A stretch of DNA of 64,000 nt from Streptosporangium album. Its GTDB lineage: Bacteria > Actinomycetota > Actinomycetes > Streptosporangiales > Streptosporangiaceae. The notes below the pieces were generated by a model. That model saw only the letters and a program-made list of their open reading frames with translations, ran no database searches and had not been told where the DNA came from. The stretch covers positions 1,199,729 to 1,263,728 of the forward strand of contig NZ_JACHJU010000002.1 in the NCBI RefSeq assembly GCF_014203795.1, read 5' to 3'. Both the position numbers and the translations under genes were made by a program. This document shows positions 35,287 through 44,661 of this stretch, piece after piece. How positions within the stretch are numbered: position 1 is the stretch's first letter; each line of letters begins with the position of its first letter.

Positions 35287-36429
35287 TCACGTAAAGATCC
35301 GGTCCATTGCTTCCGCGCCGCCGAGCAGGACCGGGCGGATCTGTTTGCGGTAGACCGCCTCCGTCACCGCCGTCCCACTGTGGCCGACGAGTCGCGCGAT
35401 GTCCTCCAGGGGCACGCCGGAGTCGGACAGCAGCGAGACGAAGCTGTGCCGCATCTCCCGAGGTGTCCAGTCCTTCGCGGGCAGCCCGGCGTCTTTCACA
35501 ATCTTCCGGAACGCCCGCCGTACGTTGTGGGAGTCCAGGGGAGTGCCGACCAGGGAGGCGAAGACGAGATCGTTCTCCTTCCACCTCGCGCCCGCCGTCT
35601 CCCGCTCCTTGGCCTGTTGCGCCCGGTGCTCCCGGAGGGCTTCGACGCAGCGACGAGGCAGCGCGAGAGATCTCCGTGACTTCCGGGTCTTGGTGTCGCC
35701 GCCTTCCCGCACGGAGCGCCACACGGCGATCCACGGGGGACTGTCGGTGCCCGGCTTGCCGTCGAGATCCACCTCTGACCAGACGAGCGCCCGCAGTTCC
35801 TCCGTCCGGGCACCGATGAGGAGGGAGAGCACCACGTAGGCGTACATCCGCGTGTCGCTCGCGGCCTTGAGGATGGCTTCCGCCTGGTCGAGAGTGAGCG
35901 CCTTGGACGGTCGCCCTTCCTTCCCCTCGGGGACCTCACAGAGGCCCACCACGTTGCGCTTGACCTTGTCCCGAGACTGGGCGAACCTCACCGACCGGTT
36001 CAGGCACGAGTGGAGGAGACGGACCGTCCGGGCGCTGAGCGTCCTAGCCTTCCCCATGAGCCACCGGTCCACGTCCTCCGCGCTCAACTCCCGCAGCTTG
36101 CGGGCGCCCAGGCCGGGGATGATGTGCTTGTCGCAGAGGGTTCGATAGTTGGCCACGGTGTTCGGGTCGCGTCCGTGTAAGCCGTAGGTGAGCCAGCCCG
36201 TCACGGCGTCGGCGACGGTGTAGTTGGCCGGACCGCTTGCCAGCCCGTCGTCATAGTCGCGGATGATCTCTTTGAGTTTGGCCTTGGCTTCGGTCTTGGT
36301 CTTGCCACTGGCCTTCTTGACGATGCGCTTTCCGGCGGGGGTGTAGCCGACCGTCACCGAGGCGATCCAGCGCTCTCGCTGTTCGTCCCAGTGCAGGCCG
36401 CCGTCTCCCCGGCTGCGTCGTGTGGTCAT
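35287..36429 (-). CDS. tyrosine site-specific integrase
   Basis: 380 residues from ATG 36429. An N-terminal arm-binding region (GGLHWDEQRERWIASVTVGY) is followed by a SAM-like core-binding domain (residues about 75-165) and a catalytic domain. The domain has Arg in LLIGARTEELRAL, the TPREMRHSFVSLLS box in which the usual first His is Arg, GHSGT, and Tyr in TEAVYRKQ. It recombines the tRNA-Pro attachment site next to its own 3' end. The start overlaps the xis stop. Confidence 0.93.
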   Translation of the reverse strand: MTTRRSRGDGGLHWDEQRERWIASVTVGYTPAGKRIVKKASGKTKTEAKAKLKEIIRDYDDGLASGPANYTVADAVTGWLTYGLHGRDPNTVANYRTLCDKHIIPGLGARKLRELSAEDVDRWLMGKARTLSARTVRLLHSCLNRSVRFAQSRDKVKRNVVGLCEVPEGKEGRPSKALTLDQAEAILKAASDTRMYAYVVLSLLIGARTEELRALVWSEVDLDGKPGTDSPPWIAVWRSVREGGDTKTRKSRRSLALPRRCVEALREHRAQQAKERETAGARWKENDLVFASLVGTPLDSHNVRRAFRKIVKDAGLPAKDWTPREMRHSFVSLLSDSGVPLEDIARLVGHSGTAVTEAVYRKQIRPVLLGGAEAMDRIFT

Positions 36430-36632
36430 GATGCCCTCGCTTCCTGTTCGAGTAGTGCGACGTAGTCGGAGATGGCCGAGGCCGGGATCAGCCGGGTACG
36501 GCCCTGGGTGACCGAGCGCAGACGGCCCGATCGGATCTGTTCGTAGATCACGCTGCGGCTCATGCTGAGCAGGTACATGGCTTCGCAGACGCGATACAGT
36601 CGCCGTTCGCCGGGGGATCCGGCTGCTGTCAT
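36426..36632 (-). CDS. excisionase (Xis), MerR-like helix-turn-helix
   Basis: 68 residues, with a winged helix of the excisionase type (RVCEAMYLLSMSRSVIYEQI; GRLRSVTQGRTRLIPASAIS). The 3' end overlaps int (ATGA) and the 5' end overlaps repSA (ATGA), so the three are one translationally coupled operon as in pSAM2. It would bend DNA to favour excision. Confidence 0.88.
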   Translation of the reverse strand: MTAAGSPGERRLYRVCEAMYLLSMSRSVIYEQIRSGRLRSVTQGRTRLIPASAISDYVALLEQEARAS

Positions 36633-38131
36633 CCGTCCTCCCGTTCGGCCTGTTCCGCCGCGATGGCACGGGCCAGGGCGACGCGTCGCCGGACGTCTTC
36701 GGCCAAGATCGCCTCACCGGGGGTGTAGCCGGATCCGGCGAAGCGCCAGTGGCCGAGCACGAGGGTCGTCTCGTCGCCGAGGGCGGGCAGGCCGTACCGC
36801 TCGCGTGCCTCAGTGGCTCGGTGTACGGCACGCACGCCGCGCAGGTCGCCGAGGGTGGTGGAGTAGTGGCGGGACTTGCTGGAGAAGTGGCCCCGGAAGC
36901 CGAGCATGTGCGCCCAGGGCCGCAGCCGCAGTGCTTGGAACTCTCGGCGTGCGCCCAGTTCCCAGCAGGTGCGGATCATCCGCCGCGCGTGCTCGGTGAC
37001 CGGGAGCGCGTCCAGGTGAAGGCCCGGCTTCAGGCCCGTTCCGTGGCAGCGTCCGCACGAGGCCGTCAGGCTCAACCGACCACGACCCTTGCAGGCTGGG
37101 CAGGACAGGCGGTGGTCGACGGTGCCGGAGGCTTCCGCGCCCTTGGTGGCGTACTTGGCGATGTAGCCCGCCACCGCCCGCTCGCTGAGCCCTTCGGCCG
37201 ACTCGTCGAGCAGGATCGGCCGGATGTCGAGCTGATCGCCCCAGACCAGCTCCCACCGGCCGAGATCGCTGATCGGTGAGGGCAGGCTGACCCGCCGGAC
37301 CGCTTGCGGGATGGCCCAGGTGAGCAGGTGGTGATCGGCCCAGGCCGGAGGGGGTTCGCTGCCGCCACCGGGACCGTCGAGGCGGATCACGGTGTGGAAG
37401 TGCACCAGGCCCCGCCGCTGGTACTCGGCGACCTTGGCGAAGGAGACCCGAACCTGCTTGCCGAACCCCGTACGGCTCAGCCCCGTCTCACTGGCCAGGG
37501 TGCGCCGCACTTCGAGGGTGAAGCGGTGCCAGAGCGCGCCCGCGTGGGCCTGCCACAGCACCGCGCCCGTGTAGTCGTAGCAGCCGGAGCAGATGGGTTG
37601 GCCGAGCCGCTCGTCCCCCGTCTCGTGGCGGGCATGGCAGCCGACCGGCCGACCGTGCTCGCAGACCTTGTCACGGTTACGGGGACGGCAGGCCCGCACG
37701 GCGCCGCTGTTCTCCCTTCTGGTGTGCACTGGCCCGAACGATGGCGCGGTGAGGGTGACGAACACCCGGGGATGGGTGCTGACCGTCTCCGGGACGCCCT
37801 TGCCGCCGGACAGGCCCGCCCGGATCAGGTGGAAGGTGTCGGCCCGGTAGACCTCCGAGCAGGCCGGGCAGACTGAGGCCCGCCGGTTGCCGCAGGCCAC
37901 CAGTAGATGGCCGGACGGTTCGTCGGCGGTGCGGTAGGCGTGCAGGATCTCGCCCGTGGACGCGTCGACGATGGCCGACTCTCCGGTGAGATGGATCGGG
38001 TGGGAGCAGCCGCCGGTTCCCGCGACCATCGCCCGCCATCGCTCGTAACCCGGAGCGTTGATCACCTGGGCCAGGTCGATCATCCATTCCGGGTGCCGTT
38101 CTCGCTTGTCGTGCTCGCTTGGCTCGCTCAT
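36629..38131 (-). CDS. RepSA-like rolling-circle replication initiator
   Basis: 500 residues from ATG 38131. The central HUH-type motif is VHFHTVIRLDG, and the likely catalytic-Tyr helix is in AVAGYIAKYATKG. There is a CxxC-rich, DnaJ-like zinc module (CPACKGRGRLSLTASCGRCH) and a Cys-rich N-terminal region (CGNRRASVCPACSEVY). This is the initiator family of AICEs, needed for replication after excision. Its promoter faces that of the GntR repressor and overlaps the operators at 38151-38209. Confidence 0.88.
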   Translation of the reverse strand: MSEPSEHDKRERHPEWMIDLAQVINAPGYERWRAMVAGTGGCSHPIHLTGESAIVDASTGEILHAYRTADEPSGHLLVACGNRRASVCPACSEVYRADTFHLIRAGLSGGKGVPETVSTHPRVFVTLTAPSFGPVHTRRENSGAVRACRPRNRDKVCEHGRPVGCHARHETGDERLGQPICSGCYDYTGAVLWQAHAGALWHRFTLEVRRTLASETGLSRTGFGKQVRVSFAKVAEYQRRGLVHFHTVIRLDGPGGGSEPPPAWADHHLLTWAIPQAVRRVSLPSPISDLGRWELVWGDQLDIRPILLDESAEGLSERAVAGYIAKYATKGAEASGTVDHRLSCPACKGRGRLSLTASCGRCHGTGLKPGLHLDALPVTEHARRMIRTCWELGARREFQALRLRPWAHMLGFRGHFSSKSRHYSTTLGDLRGVRAVHRATEARERYGLPALGDETTLVLGHWRFAGSGYTPGEAILAEDVRRRVALARAIAAEQAEREDG

Positions 38132-38150
38132 GATCACCACCCCCTTCAGC

Positions 38151-38209
38151 GTAGTACTACCTGTAGTACATGTTGCCTTGCGTTGAAGCGTCATGCAACC
38201 TGTAGTACA
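38151..38209. promoter_or_regulatory. KorSA-like operator cluster between repSA and its repressor gene
   Basis: Two exact copies of acctgtagtaca (38159-38170 and 38198-38209), each with the palindrome TGTAgTACA, plus an extra gtagtac at 38151-38157. They sit between the divergent repSA and GntR genes, as expected for repressor sites controlling both. Confidence 0.65.
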
Positions 38210-38243
38210 AGTGGTTATAGAAAACTCGCGAGAGGGAGAGGCC

Positions 38244-39116
38244 ATGGAGACCACCGAGGACAAGGATGTCCGCTGGCGCACCATCGCCAACGACCTGCGC
38301 GCCGCCATCCTGGACGGCCGCTACCCACCAGGCGGAGCCCTGCCCAGCGAACCCGAACTCGTCCGCCGCTACGACGTCTCCCGCCCCACCGTCCGCAAGG
38401 CCATCGACACCCTGGTCTCCGAAGGACTGGCCTACGTCATGCGCGGACGCGGCTCGTTCGTCCGCCCCATGCCCGAACGACAGACCATCCTCATCAGCCA
38501 CCAGAACCGGCCCGACCTGGCCGCCCCCGGCAACCACCCTGACATCCAAGCCTTCGGCTGGGACCTGGCCCTTCGCGACGTCGATCCCGAGGCTCCGCTG
38601 TTCACCAGCGAGAAGATCACCGCCAACCGCGACATCGCCATCATGCTCGGCGTCCGCACCGGACACCCCGTCATCCACCGCCGCAGCATGTTCCACCGAG
38701 GCCACACCGCGACCATCCACGGAGCATCGGCCCGCCTGGAGATCAACTCCTACGCCAACGCCGACATGCTCCCCGACTTCGACGACCCCAAGCGCTTCCA
38801 CCAGTACCGCAAGCGCCCCGCGTTCTTCTACCAGTCGCTCATCCGCGAACATGGCCCCGTCCGCTGGATGACCCTGACCACCTCCCGCATCGCCTACGAA
38901 GACGAACGCGCTCACCTGGGCATGGACTACGCCGAGGCCCTCCTGATCATCCGCCGCACCATGGCCCACGCCAACGGCCACCCGATCGAGGTCACCGAGG
39001 TCAAGGCCCCCGCCAACCGCTACGAGATCGGCTACAGCGCCGAACTGGCCGACGACCCCAGCGCGGTCTTCACCCCCGAAGAACTCGCCGACAACGGCAT
39101 CACTCTCGTGATCTAG
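38244..39116 (+). CDS. KorSA-like GntR/UTRA repressor of the integrative element
   Basis: 290 residues from ATG 38244 (GAGAGGGAGAGG upstream). A start at 38193 would run through an operator and is rejected. The winged helix is at residues about 10-80 (LPSEPELVRRYDVSRPTVRK, then GLAYVMRGRGSFV), and a UTRA-like effector domain follows (VIHRRSMFHRGH; EYxE-type region EVTEVKAPANRYEI). In pSAM2 the homologue KorSA silences the pra/rep operon. Confidence 0.85.
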   Translation: METTEDKDVRWRTIANDLRAAILDGRYPPGGALPSEPELVRRYDVSRPTVRKAIDTLVSEGLAYVMRGRGSFVRPMPERQTILISHQNRPDLAAPGNHPDIQAFGWDLALRDVDPEAPLFTSEKITANRDIAIMLGVRTGHPVIHRRSMFHRGHTATIHGASARLEINSYANADMLPDFDDPKRFHQYRKRPAFFYQSLIREHGPVRWMTLTTSRIAYEDERAHLGMDYAEALLIIRRTMAHANGHPIEVTEVKAPANRYEIGYSAELADDPSAVFTPEELADNGITLVI

Positions 39117-39187
39117 ACGCCAGGAAGCATCCAACTCGGCCGCACGTCGCGACCCCGACCAATTGTGGGTCCCACCACGCCACTGAC

Positions 39188-39279
39188 ATGATCCGCCGTA
39201 TGCACGCACGAACATGGCTGAACACCGACGAGCAATTCCCGCCGGGCGCCGAGCTCTTCCGTTCGGACCGTGCCTTCAC
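39188..39279 (+). pseudogene. 5' end of a gene interrupted by an IS5-type element
   Basis: A short frame (MHARTWLNTDEQFPPGAELF from ATG 39200) runs into the IS5 terminal repeat at 39280. No continuation is recognised beyond 40207. Product unknown. Confidence 0.35.
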
Positions 39280-40207
39280 TGAACCCTTTTCACCCTCACG
39301 CGACCTGCGCGGCGCGGTGGTTTTGAAGGACGGCGATGGCCTTGCAGAGGTGGCCGGCCTTGCTGGGGCTGCAGCGTAGCCTGCGGAGGATCTTCCAGCT
39401 CTTCAGCTGGGCGTTCGCGCGTTCGCCGGGGCCGCGAAGCTTGGCGTGGGAGCGGTTGGCCCGCTTCTGGGACTCGGGCTTGTCCTTGCCCTTGTACGGG
39501 GTGATGAGCGGACCCTCGGCCCCCTGATACGCCTTGTCGGCGAGGATGATGATTCCGGCCTTCTCCAGCGCGCGCAGGATGCCCCAGATGCGGGCGGCGC
39601 TCAGGTCGTGCATCTTGCCGGGCAGTGCTCCGGAGGTCCACAGGACGGCCCCATCCGGTGAGGCGATGACCTGCACGTTCATGCCGTGCACCCGATGCTT
39701 GCCGGAGAAGTAGGGCCGGTCGGCCTTGATCCGGTCGATGCGGATCAGCGTGCCGTCCAGCACCAGGTAATGCAGCCCGTCCCGCTTGGCCTTCCGCAGT
39801 GCCTGACCGAGCTTGGGCGAGCGCGCCGACAACAACGCCACCGTCTCCTCCACATACCGCCACGCGGTGGCCGTCGAGATGCCGAAACCGGCCCCGAGCT
39901 CGGCGTAAGTCTCGCCTTTGCGCAGGTAGACCAGCACCAGCAAAGCCTGCTGGCCAGGGTTGAGCAGCCGCCAGACCGATCGGATCGCCTGACGATGCCG
40001 CCGGATCACTCCAGCGACGTAGTTCAGGGTCTGACGCGACAAATCGACGGCAGCACGATAAAACAGCATCCAGAGCTCCTGGTTGTGACGGGCATGGTTG
40101 TGGTGATCAACCCATCTACCAGGGGCTTTCTCACGTCACCGACCGAACACCGGCATCGCGATCATGCTGTGACCAGGGCACCCGCCGGGGAGGGCGAAAA
40201 ACGTTCA
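39280..40207. mobile_element. IS5-family insertion sequence (IS112/ISL2-like), complete
   Basis: 928 bp with imperfect 18-bp terminal inverted repeats at 39280-39297 and 40190-40207 (TGAAC..TTTTC.CCCTC in both) around one transposase gene. No clear target duplication is seen. Confidence 0.75.
39296..40069 (-). CDS. IS5-family transposase (DDE_Tnp_4 type)
   Basis: 257 residues, beginning MLFYRAAVDLSRQTLNYVAG. An N-terminal helix-turn-helix (GETYAELGAGFGISTATAWR) precedes the DDE domain: first Asp in YLVLDGTLI, second in IILADKAYQG, Glu in GPGERANAQLK. The frame is intact, so the element may be active. Confidence 0.85.
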   Translation of the reverse strand: MLFYRAAVDLSRQTLNYVAGVIRRHRQAIRSVWRLLNPGQQALLVLVYLRKGETYAELGAGFGISTATAWRYVEETVALLSARSPKLGQALRKAKRDGLHYLVLDGTLIRIDRIKADRPYFSGKHRVHGMNVQVIASPDGAVLWTSGALPGKMHDLSAARIWGILRALEKAGIIILADKAYQGAEGPLITPYKGKDKPESQKRANRSHAKLRGPGERANAQLKSWKILRRLRCSPSKAGHLCKAIAVLQNHRAAQVA

Positions 40208-40303
40208 CGCAAAGTGAGGCCAGAGACACGGTGCAGAAACCCTGGACAAAGCGGCTGACTTCAGGCCACCTGCACCATCCGAGGCGCGTGAAACCATACG
40301 ACT

Positions 40304-41389
40304 GTGCCAAACGATGCTATCCACAGGGGTTCCAACCAGTTCGCCGCTCGTCTCGTGGCCACCGCCACCGCTCCGCTCGACCTCGCGTCGGCGGACGGTC
40401 CACAGGTGCTGCACTGGCCTGGGCGTAGGCTGCTGGTGCAGCGCGGAGACACCGAGCTGGCCGTCCGCAACCTGGACGGGGATGGGATGGAGGTCCGCTT
40501 CCCCGCGCCCTGGCCCCGCCGGTATGGCTCGGTGGCGGTCTCTCCCGCGGGTGATCTCGCCGTGTTCGCCGGCGTTCACGCGCTGCGAGCCGTGGATTCG
40601 ACCGGCGCCGTGCGGTGGGAGATCCGGCACGGTTGTTGGTCCGCCGTCGTGTGCACCAAGGCCCATGCCTCGTTCTCCGAGTACGCCGACGACTACCACC
40701 ACAGCCATGCGGACAGCGGCTCGGCGGCCTTCTCCTCGGACGGCCAGCTCCTCTGGGCCCACATCCGCAACCACGCGGGGCGCGACACCAAGGAGGAATG
40801 GCTGATCCTCGACCCCGCCGACGGCACGGTGCTGACCCGGGCCGAGACGATGACCGTCGGATCGGGCTCCACCCACTTCCCCCACCCGAACCCGGCGTAC
40901 ATGGGGCTGACTGTCGGCGAGGGCGAGGAGAACTCGCCCGTGCTGTGGGGACACTGGGATGGCGCAAGGCTCACTGTCCAGCGGTTCATCGAGGAGGTCC
41001 TCCTCGCCGTGAGCCCGTCCGGGGAGTACTTCCTGACCACGGATCTGGGGCAGTGGTCCCTCTACCTGCACCGGGCGGAGGATGGCATGGAACTGCGGCA
41101 TCTGGACGCCGAGGAAGCCGTGCCCCCTCCCGCAAACGAGGACGACCGCGTTCGGTGGGACTACGAGGCGGCGTTCCCATACGACGACACCGCCGTGGTC
41201 GGCACCGAGTACCACTCGGACGACCCCCGCCACTGGCTTGTCGACCCACGCACGATGGCCCTGCGCGGCCGGATTGCCTACCCCTTCTCCGTCGCGGGAT
41301 CTCCCCGATCAGCGGGGCAGGCCGCCTGGTACACGGTCGCCAAGAACCAGACCACCCTCCACTTGTGGAACCTGCCGCACCGGGGATGA
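40304..41389 (+). CDS. uncharacterised beta-propeller-like protein
   Basis: 361 residues from GTG 40304; not recognised as a named family. It has repeated strand patterns of WD40/PQQ-like character (VLHWPGRRLLVQRGDTELAV; SVAVSPAGDLAVFAG; AAFSSDGQLLWAHIRNH; LLAVSPSGEYFLTTD; TTLHLWNLPHRG) and no signal peptide. A cytoplasmic propeller is likely. It is an accessory gene of the integrative element, in the place where transfer genes would be expected. Function unknown. Confidence 0.55.
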   Translation: MPNDAIHRGSNQFAARLVATATAPLDLASADGPQVLHWPGRRLLVQRGDTELAVRNLDGDGMEVRFPAPWPRRYGSVAVSPAGDLAVFAGVHALRAVDSTGAVRWEIRHGCWSAVVCTKAHASFSEYADDYHHSHADSGSAAFSSDGQLLWAHIRNHAGRDTKEEWLILDPADGTVLTRAETMTVGSGSTHFPHPNPAYMGLTVGEGEENSPVLWGHWDGARLTVQRFIEEVLLAVSPSGEYFLTTDLGQWSLYLHRAEDGMELRHLDAEEAVPPPANEDDRVRWDYEAAFPYDDTAVVGTEYHSDDPRHWLVDPRTMALRGRIAYPFSVAGSPRSAGQAAWYTVAKNQTTLHLWNLPHRG

Positions 41390-41557
41390 GTCAATGGGCT
41401 CCACGCCAAGGCCCTGGCACTCGGCGAACGCGCCGTCGCCACCCTCAAGGCCGGGAAGATATTGACCAAGCAGCGCTGCTGCCCTCGCCGCATGACCGCG
41501 ATCGTGCAGGCCATCCTCGTCCTGCACTACACCGAGACCGCCCGTCAGCCACGATGA
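41390..41557 (+). pseudogene. C-terminal remnant of an IS5-family transposase
   Basis: About 55 codons (LHAKALALGERAVATLKAGK; CPRRMTAIVQAILVLHYTE) match the end of DDE_Tnp_4 transposases, with the Glu of the triad region in GERA. The rest of the element is gone. Confidence 0.6.
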
Positions 41558-41680
41558 AAATGGCTCACTGTCTGGGCCTACACCGTCAGTCACAGCCAGC
41601 TCTTGCTACGAACACGAACGACCGTGCGCGGCGGCGAATACCAGTCCCGCATTGACATCGTCTTCAAGCCCGTCGAAGCG

Positions 41681-41877
41681 ATGAAACTCAGAATCGATTA
41701 CCACGGACTTGTGATCCGATGCGCAACGCAGGCGGAGACCGAGCGGATCCACTCGGAAGTCAACGGCATCGATCCTGAAGCACGTTGCCTGATCCTGGAG
41801 ACGGCCGAGGGTCAGGACTATGTCGTGACCTACGCCATCGGTTGGGAAGAGGACATGGAAACCGACCGGGACCCTAG
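41681..41877 (+). pseudogene. 5' part of a small gene split by the IS chain
   Basis: ATG 41681 opens a frame (MKLRIDYHGLVIRCATQAET; VTYAIGWEEDMETDRDP) that reaches the CTAG at 41874-41877, where the IS chain begins. Joining CTAG directly to 51513 continues the same frame for another 17 codons to a TAA at 51563-51565, giving a protein of about 82 residues. Function unknown. Confidence 0.6.
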
Positions 41878-42902
41878 TAGTACTTCGTTAAGTTACGAAG
41901 TGTTATGGGGCGCGTACATTTGATGGCATACGTGGCAAGCGCCGGTCCAGGTGGCGAGTAAAGCCTGGAGTTCGCCGAGAACCTCATACAAGGTCAGGCC
42001 GGCGCAGGGACTTTTGGGTCTAGCCGTAGTTCGGTACAGAATGCCTGCGCTAATGCGGCCAGGGTGACGTGGCGGTGCCAGCCGAAGAAGCTCCGCCCCT
42101 CAAAATGCTTGAGGCCAAGACCGGTATTGAGCTCCCGGTAGTCATGCTCGATCCGCCAGCGGATCTTGGCGAGCCGGACGAGTTCGCGCAGCGGAGTCTC
42201 GGCGGGGAGATTGGTGATCCAGTAATCGGTGGGTTCGGATTCGCCTGCCGGCCATTCCACCAGCAGCAAACGCGCAGGCAGGCTGCCGTCGGGGTTGCGG
42301 GGGATGTCTTTGTTGGCCAAGAGAACCGGTAGAGCCATGAAGCGTGATCGCATTTTCGCGCCTGGATTACCGCTGGTCTTCCTTGTGCCTTGCCGCCAGG
42401 TCACCCGCCGCAGATTCGCCCGCCCTGCCGCCAATGCGAGATTGCGCAGATTCGATGGCTTGCCTGGATAGCGTGGTCTCGGCGGGCGCCCCTTGCCGCT
42501 TTATTCCGGCAGTTCAGGCACCGCATCTCCGGGGTAGGCCGACAGATCATCGGAGACGGCCGCCACGTAAGACAGGCCGCGGTCCTCCAGTCCCAGCCGG
42601 AAAGCGGTGCAATCGCCATAACCGGAGTCAAAGACCACCGGAAGATCGGTGCCGACTCCCCACTCGTCGTACATCTGGTCGATCATGTTTAACGCCAGTC
42701 GCCACTTCTCCTGGTGACCGACGTCCTGAGGGATCTTGCACCGGTCGCGGCGCTTGTGGACCGTTTCCGCCTGAACCGGATCCTCGATCTTGGCCGGGTC
42801 CCACGACTCGGGGATGAACAGCCGCCAATTGACCGCGGACGAGGCATGATCGGTGACCAGATGTGCGCTGACGCCGATCTGGCAGTTTCCGGTCTTGCCC
42901 AG

Positions 42903-44661
42903 GGCTTGTTCGTGAATAACTGTCAGAGTTGATCTGCGGGACCGGGTCGACGGTGAGACGCTGGAGCATGACCGCCTCTTCGAAGGAAGATGTACCCGCA
43001 GCCGAGCTGCGGGCCAAGTTCGAGCAGATCCTGCCGCACCTTGACGAGCGGTGCCGTCGCCTCTACCTGGCCAGCGAGGCCGCCGTGCTCGGCCATGGCG
43101 GGATTGCCCTGGTGGCCGCAGCCTCCGGCATCAGTACCGCCACCATCGCGCGTGGCATCATCGAGCTGGAGACGCACCCCGCGCCGACCCGCCGCATCCG
43201 GGCCTCGGGCGCCGGGCGCAAACCGCTGACAGTCACCGACCCCGGCCTGCTACCGGCCCTTGAGTCACTGATCGAGCCGCACACTCGCGGCGACCCCGTC
43301 TCCCCACTGCGCTGGACCACGCTGTCGCTGCGCAGCCTGGCCCATGCCCTTTCCGCGCAGAAGCATCCGATCGGTGCCACAACCGTCGGCCACCTGCTGC
43401 ACGGCCTGGGCTACAGCCTGCAGGGCACGGCCAAGACCACCGAAGGCACCCGGCATCCGGATCGCGACGCCCAGTTTGCCCATCTCAACGCCACCGCCGC
43501 CGCCTTCCTCGACGACGACCAGCCGGTGATCAGCATCGACACCAAAGCCAAAGAGTGGCTCGGCAACCGCGACCGGCCTGGACGTACCTGGCAACCGGGA
43601 AAGAACCCGATCAAGGTGGACAGCCACACCCTCGTCACCAGCGACCAGCCAGTGGCCATCCCCTACGGAATCTACGACCTCGCCACCAACAGCGGCTGGG
43701 TCAACGTCGGAACCGATCACGACACCGCCGAGTTCGCGGTGGAGTCCGTCCGCCGCTGGTGGCGACGCCGCGGTTGTCTCGACCACCCGCACGCCACCCG
43801 GCTGTTGATCACCGCGGACGCCGGTGGCTCCAACAACCCCCGCTACTGGACATGGAAGAAGCAACTACACGACTTCGCCCGCGAGAGCGGCCTTGAGATC
43901 ACGGTCTGCCACTTTCCTCCCGGCACTTCGAAGTGGAACAAGATCGAGCACCGGATGTTCTGCCACATCACCGCCAACTGGCGTGGCCGCCCGCTGACCA
44001 GCTACCAGGTCGTCATCGAGACGATCGCCGCGACGACAACAGAGGCCGGACTGAGAGTCAGCGCCGAACTGGACACCGGCAACTACCCACTGGGCACCGC
44101 CGTCACGCCCGCCGAGTTCCATGCCCTGCCGATCACACCCGATGCATTCCACGGCGACTGGAACTACACCCTGGCCCCCACCCCTCCCAGACTTTCCGAA
44201 GAAGCCGAGACCAACCAACCGATCGATCCGGACGTGACCTGGATGCTCACCGATCCGGCCCTGACCGGCATGCCGCGCTCGGACTTCGCCCGCCTGGTGC
44301 AGATCTCGGAGCCCTACTGGGACGCGCTGGCAGAGGCGGCCTTTCAACGCCGTTTCCACCGCCCGCGCCGCTACCTCCATCCGCAGACCAGCAGCCTAGA
44401 TCACTTCCACCGGCTCCTGACCGCTTTACTCCGTCGCCGCAAGGCCGCGACCAGCACCCTCCTAGCCCGCCTGCTGGGCGTCACCCGCACCAACCTGTCC
44501 AACCAGTTCCAAGATGGCCACCGGATCCTCGACCTGCACAAAATCTCCGTCACGCCGATCCCCGGATCGCCCGCACGTACGCTCGAGCAACTGCAAGATC
44601 GTATTACGTCCGCCGATGACTGCCCCGCAGATCAACTCTGACAGTTATTCACGAACAAGCC
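42903..44661. mobile_element. ISAzo13-family element, copy 1
   Basis: 1759 bp with perfect terminal inverted repeats of about 38 bp (GGCTTGTTCGTGAATAAC at the ends). Target duplication CCCAG at 42898-42902 and 44662-44666. Inserted in the transposase gene of IS701-A. Confidence 0.92.
42968..44641 (+). CDS. ISAzo13-family transposase, copy 1
   Basis: 557 residues from ATG 42968 with GCTGGAG just upstream. DDE-type motifs are VISIDTKAKEWLGN, LLITADAGGSNNPRYW and FPPGTSKWNKIEHRMFCH, characteristic of the ISAzo13 family. An N-terminal helix-turn-helix is in GIALVAAASGISTATIARGI. The frame is intact, so the element is potentially active. Confidence 0.92.
   Translation: MTASSKEDVPAAELRAKFEQILPHLDERCRRLYLASEAAVLGHGGIALVAAASGISTATIARGIIELETHPAPTRRIRASGAGRKPLTVTDPGLLPALESLIEPHTRGDPVSPLRWTTLSLRSLAHALSAQKHPIGATTVGHLLHGLGYSLQGTAKTTEGTRHPDRDAQFAHLNATAAAFLDDDQPVISIDTKAKEWLGNRDRPGRTWQPGKNPIKVDSHTLVTSDQPVAIPYGIYDLATNSGWVNVGTDHDTAEFAVESVRRWWRRRGCLDHPHATRLLITADAGGSNNPRYWTWKKQLHDFARESGLEITVCHFPPGTSKWNKIEHRMFCHITANWRGRPLTSYQVVIETIAATTTEAGLRVSAELDTGNYPLGTAVTPAEFHALPITPDAFHGDWNYTLAPTPPRLSEEAETNQPIDPDVTWMLTDPALTGMPRSDFARLVQISEPYWDALAEAAFQRRFHRPRRYLHPQTSSLDHFHRLLTALLRRRKAATSTLLARLLGVTRTNLSNQFQDGHRILDLHKISVTPIPGSPARTLEQLQDRITSADDCPADQL

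Noticed and set aside
38151..38209. CRISPR-like direct repeats
   Set aside because: Only two 12-bp copies with an intervening palindromic operator pattern; no array, no cas genes anywhere in the window.
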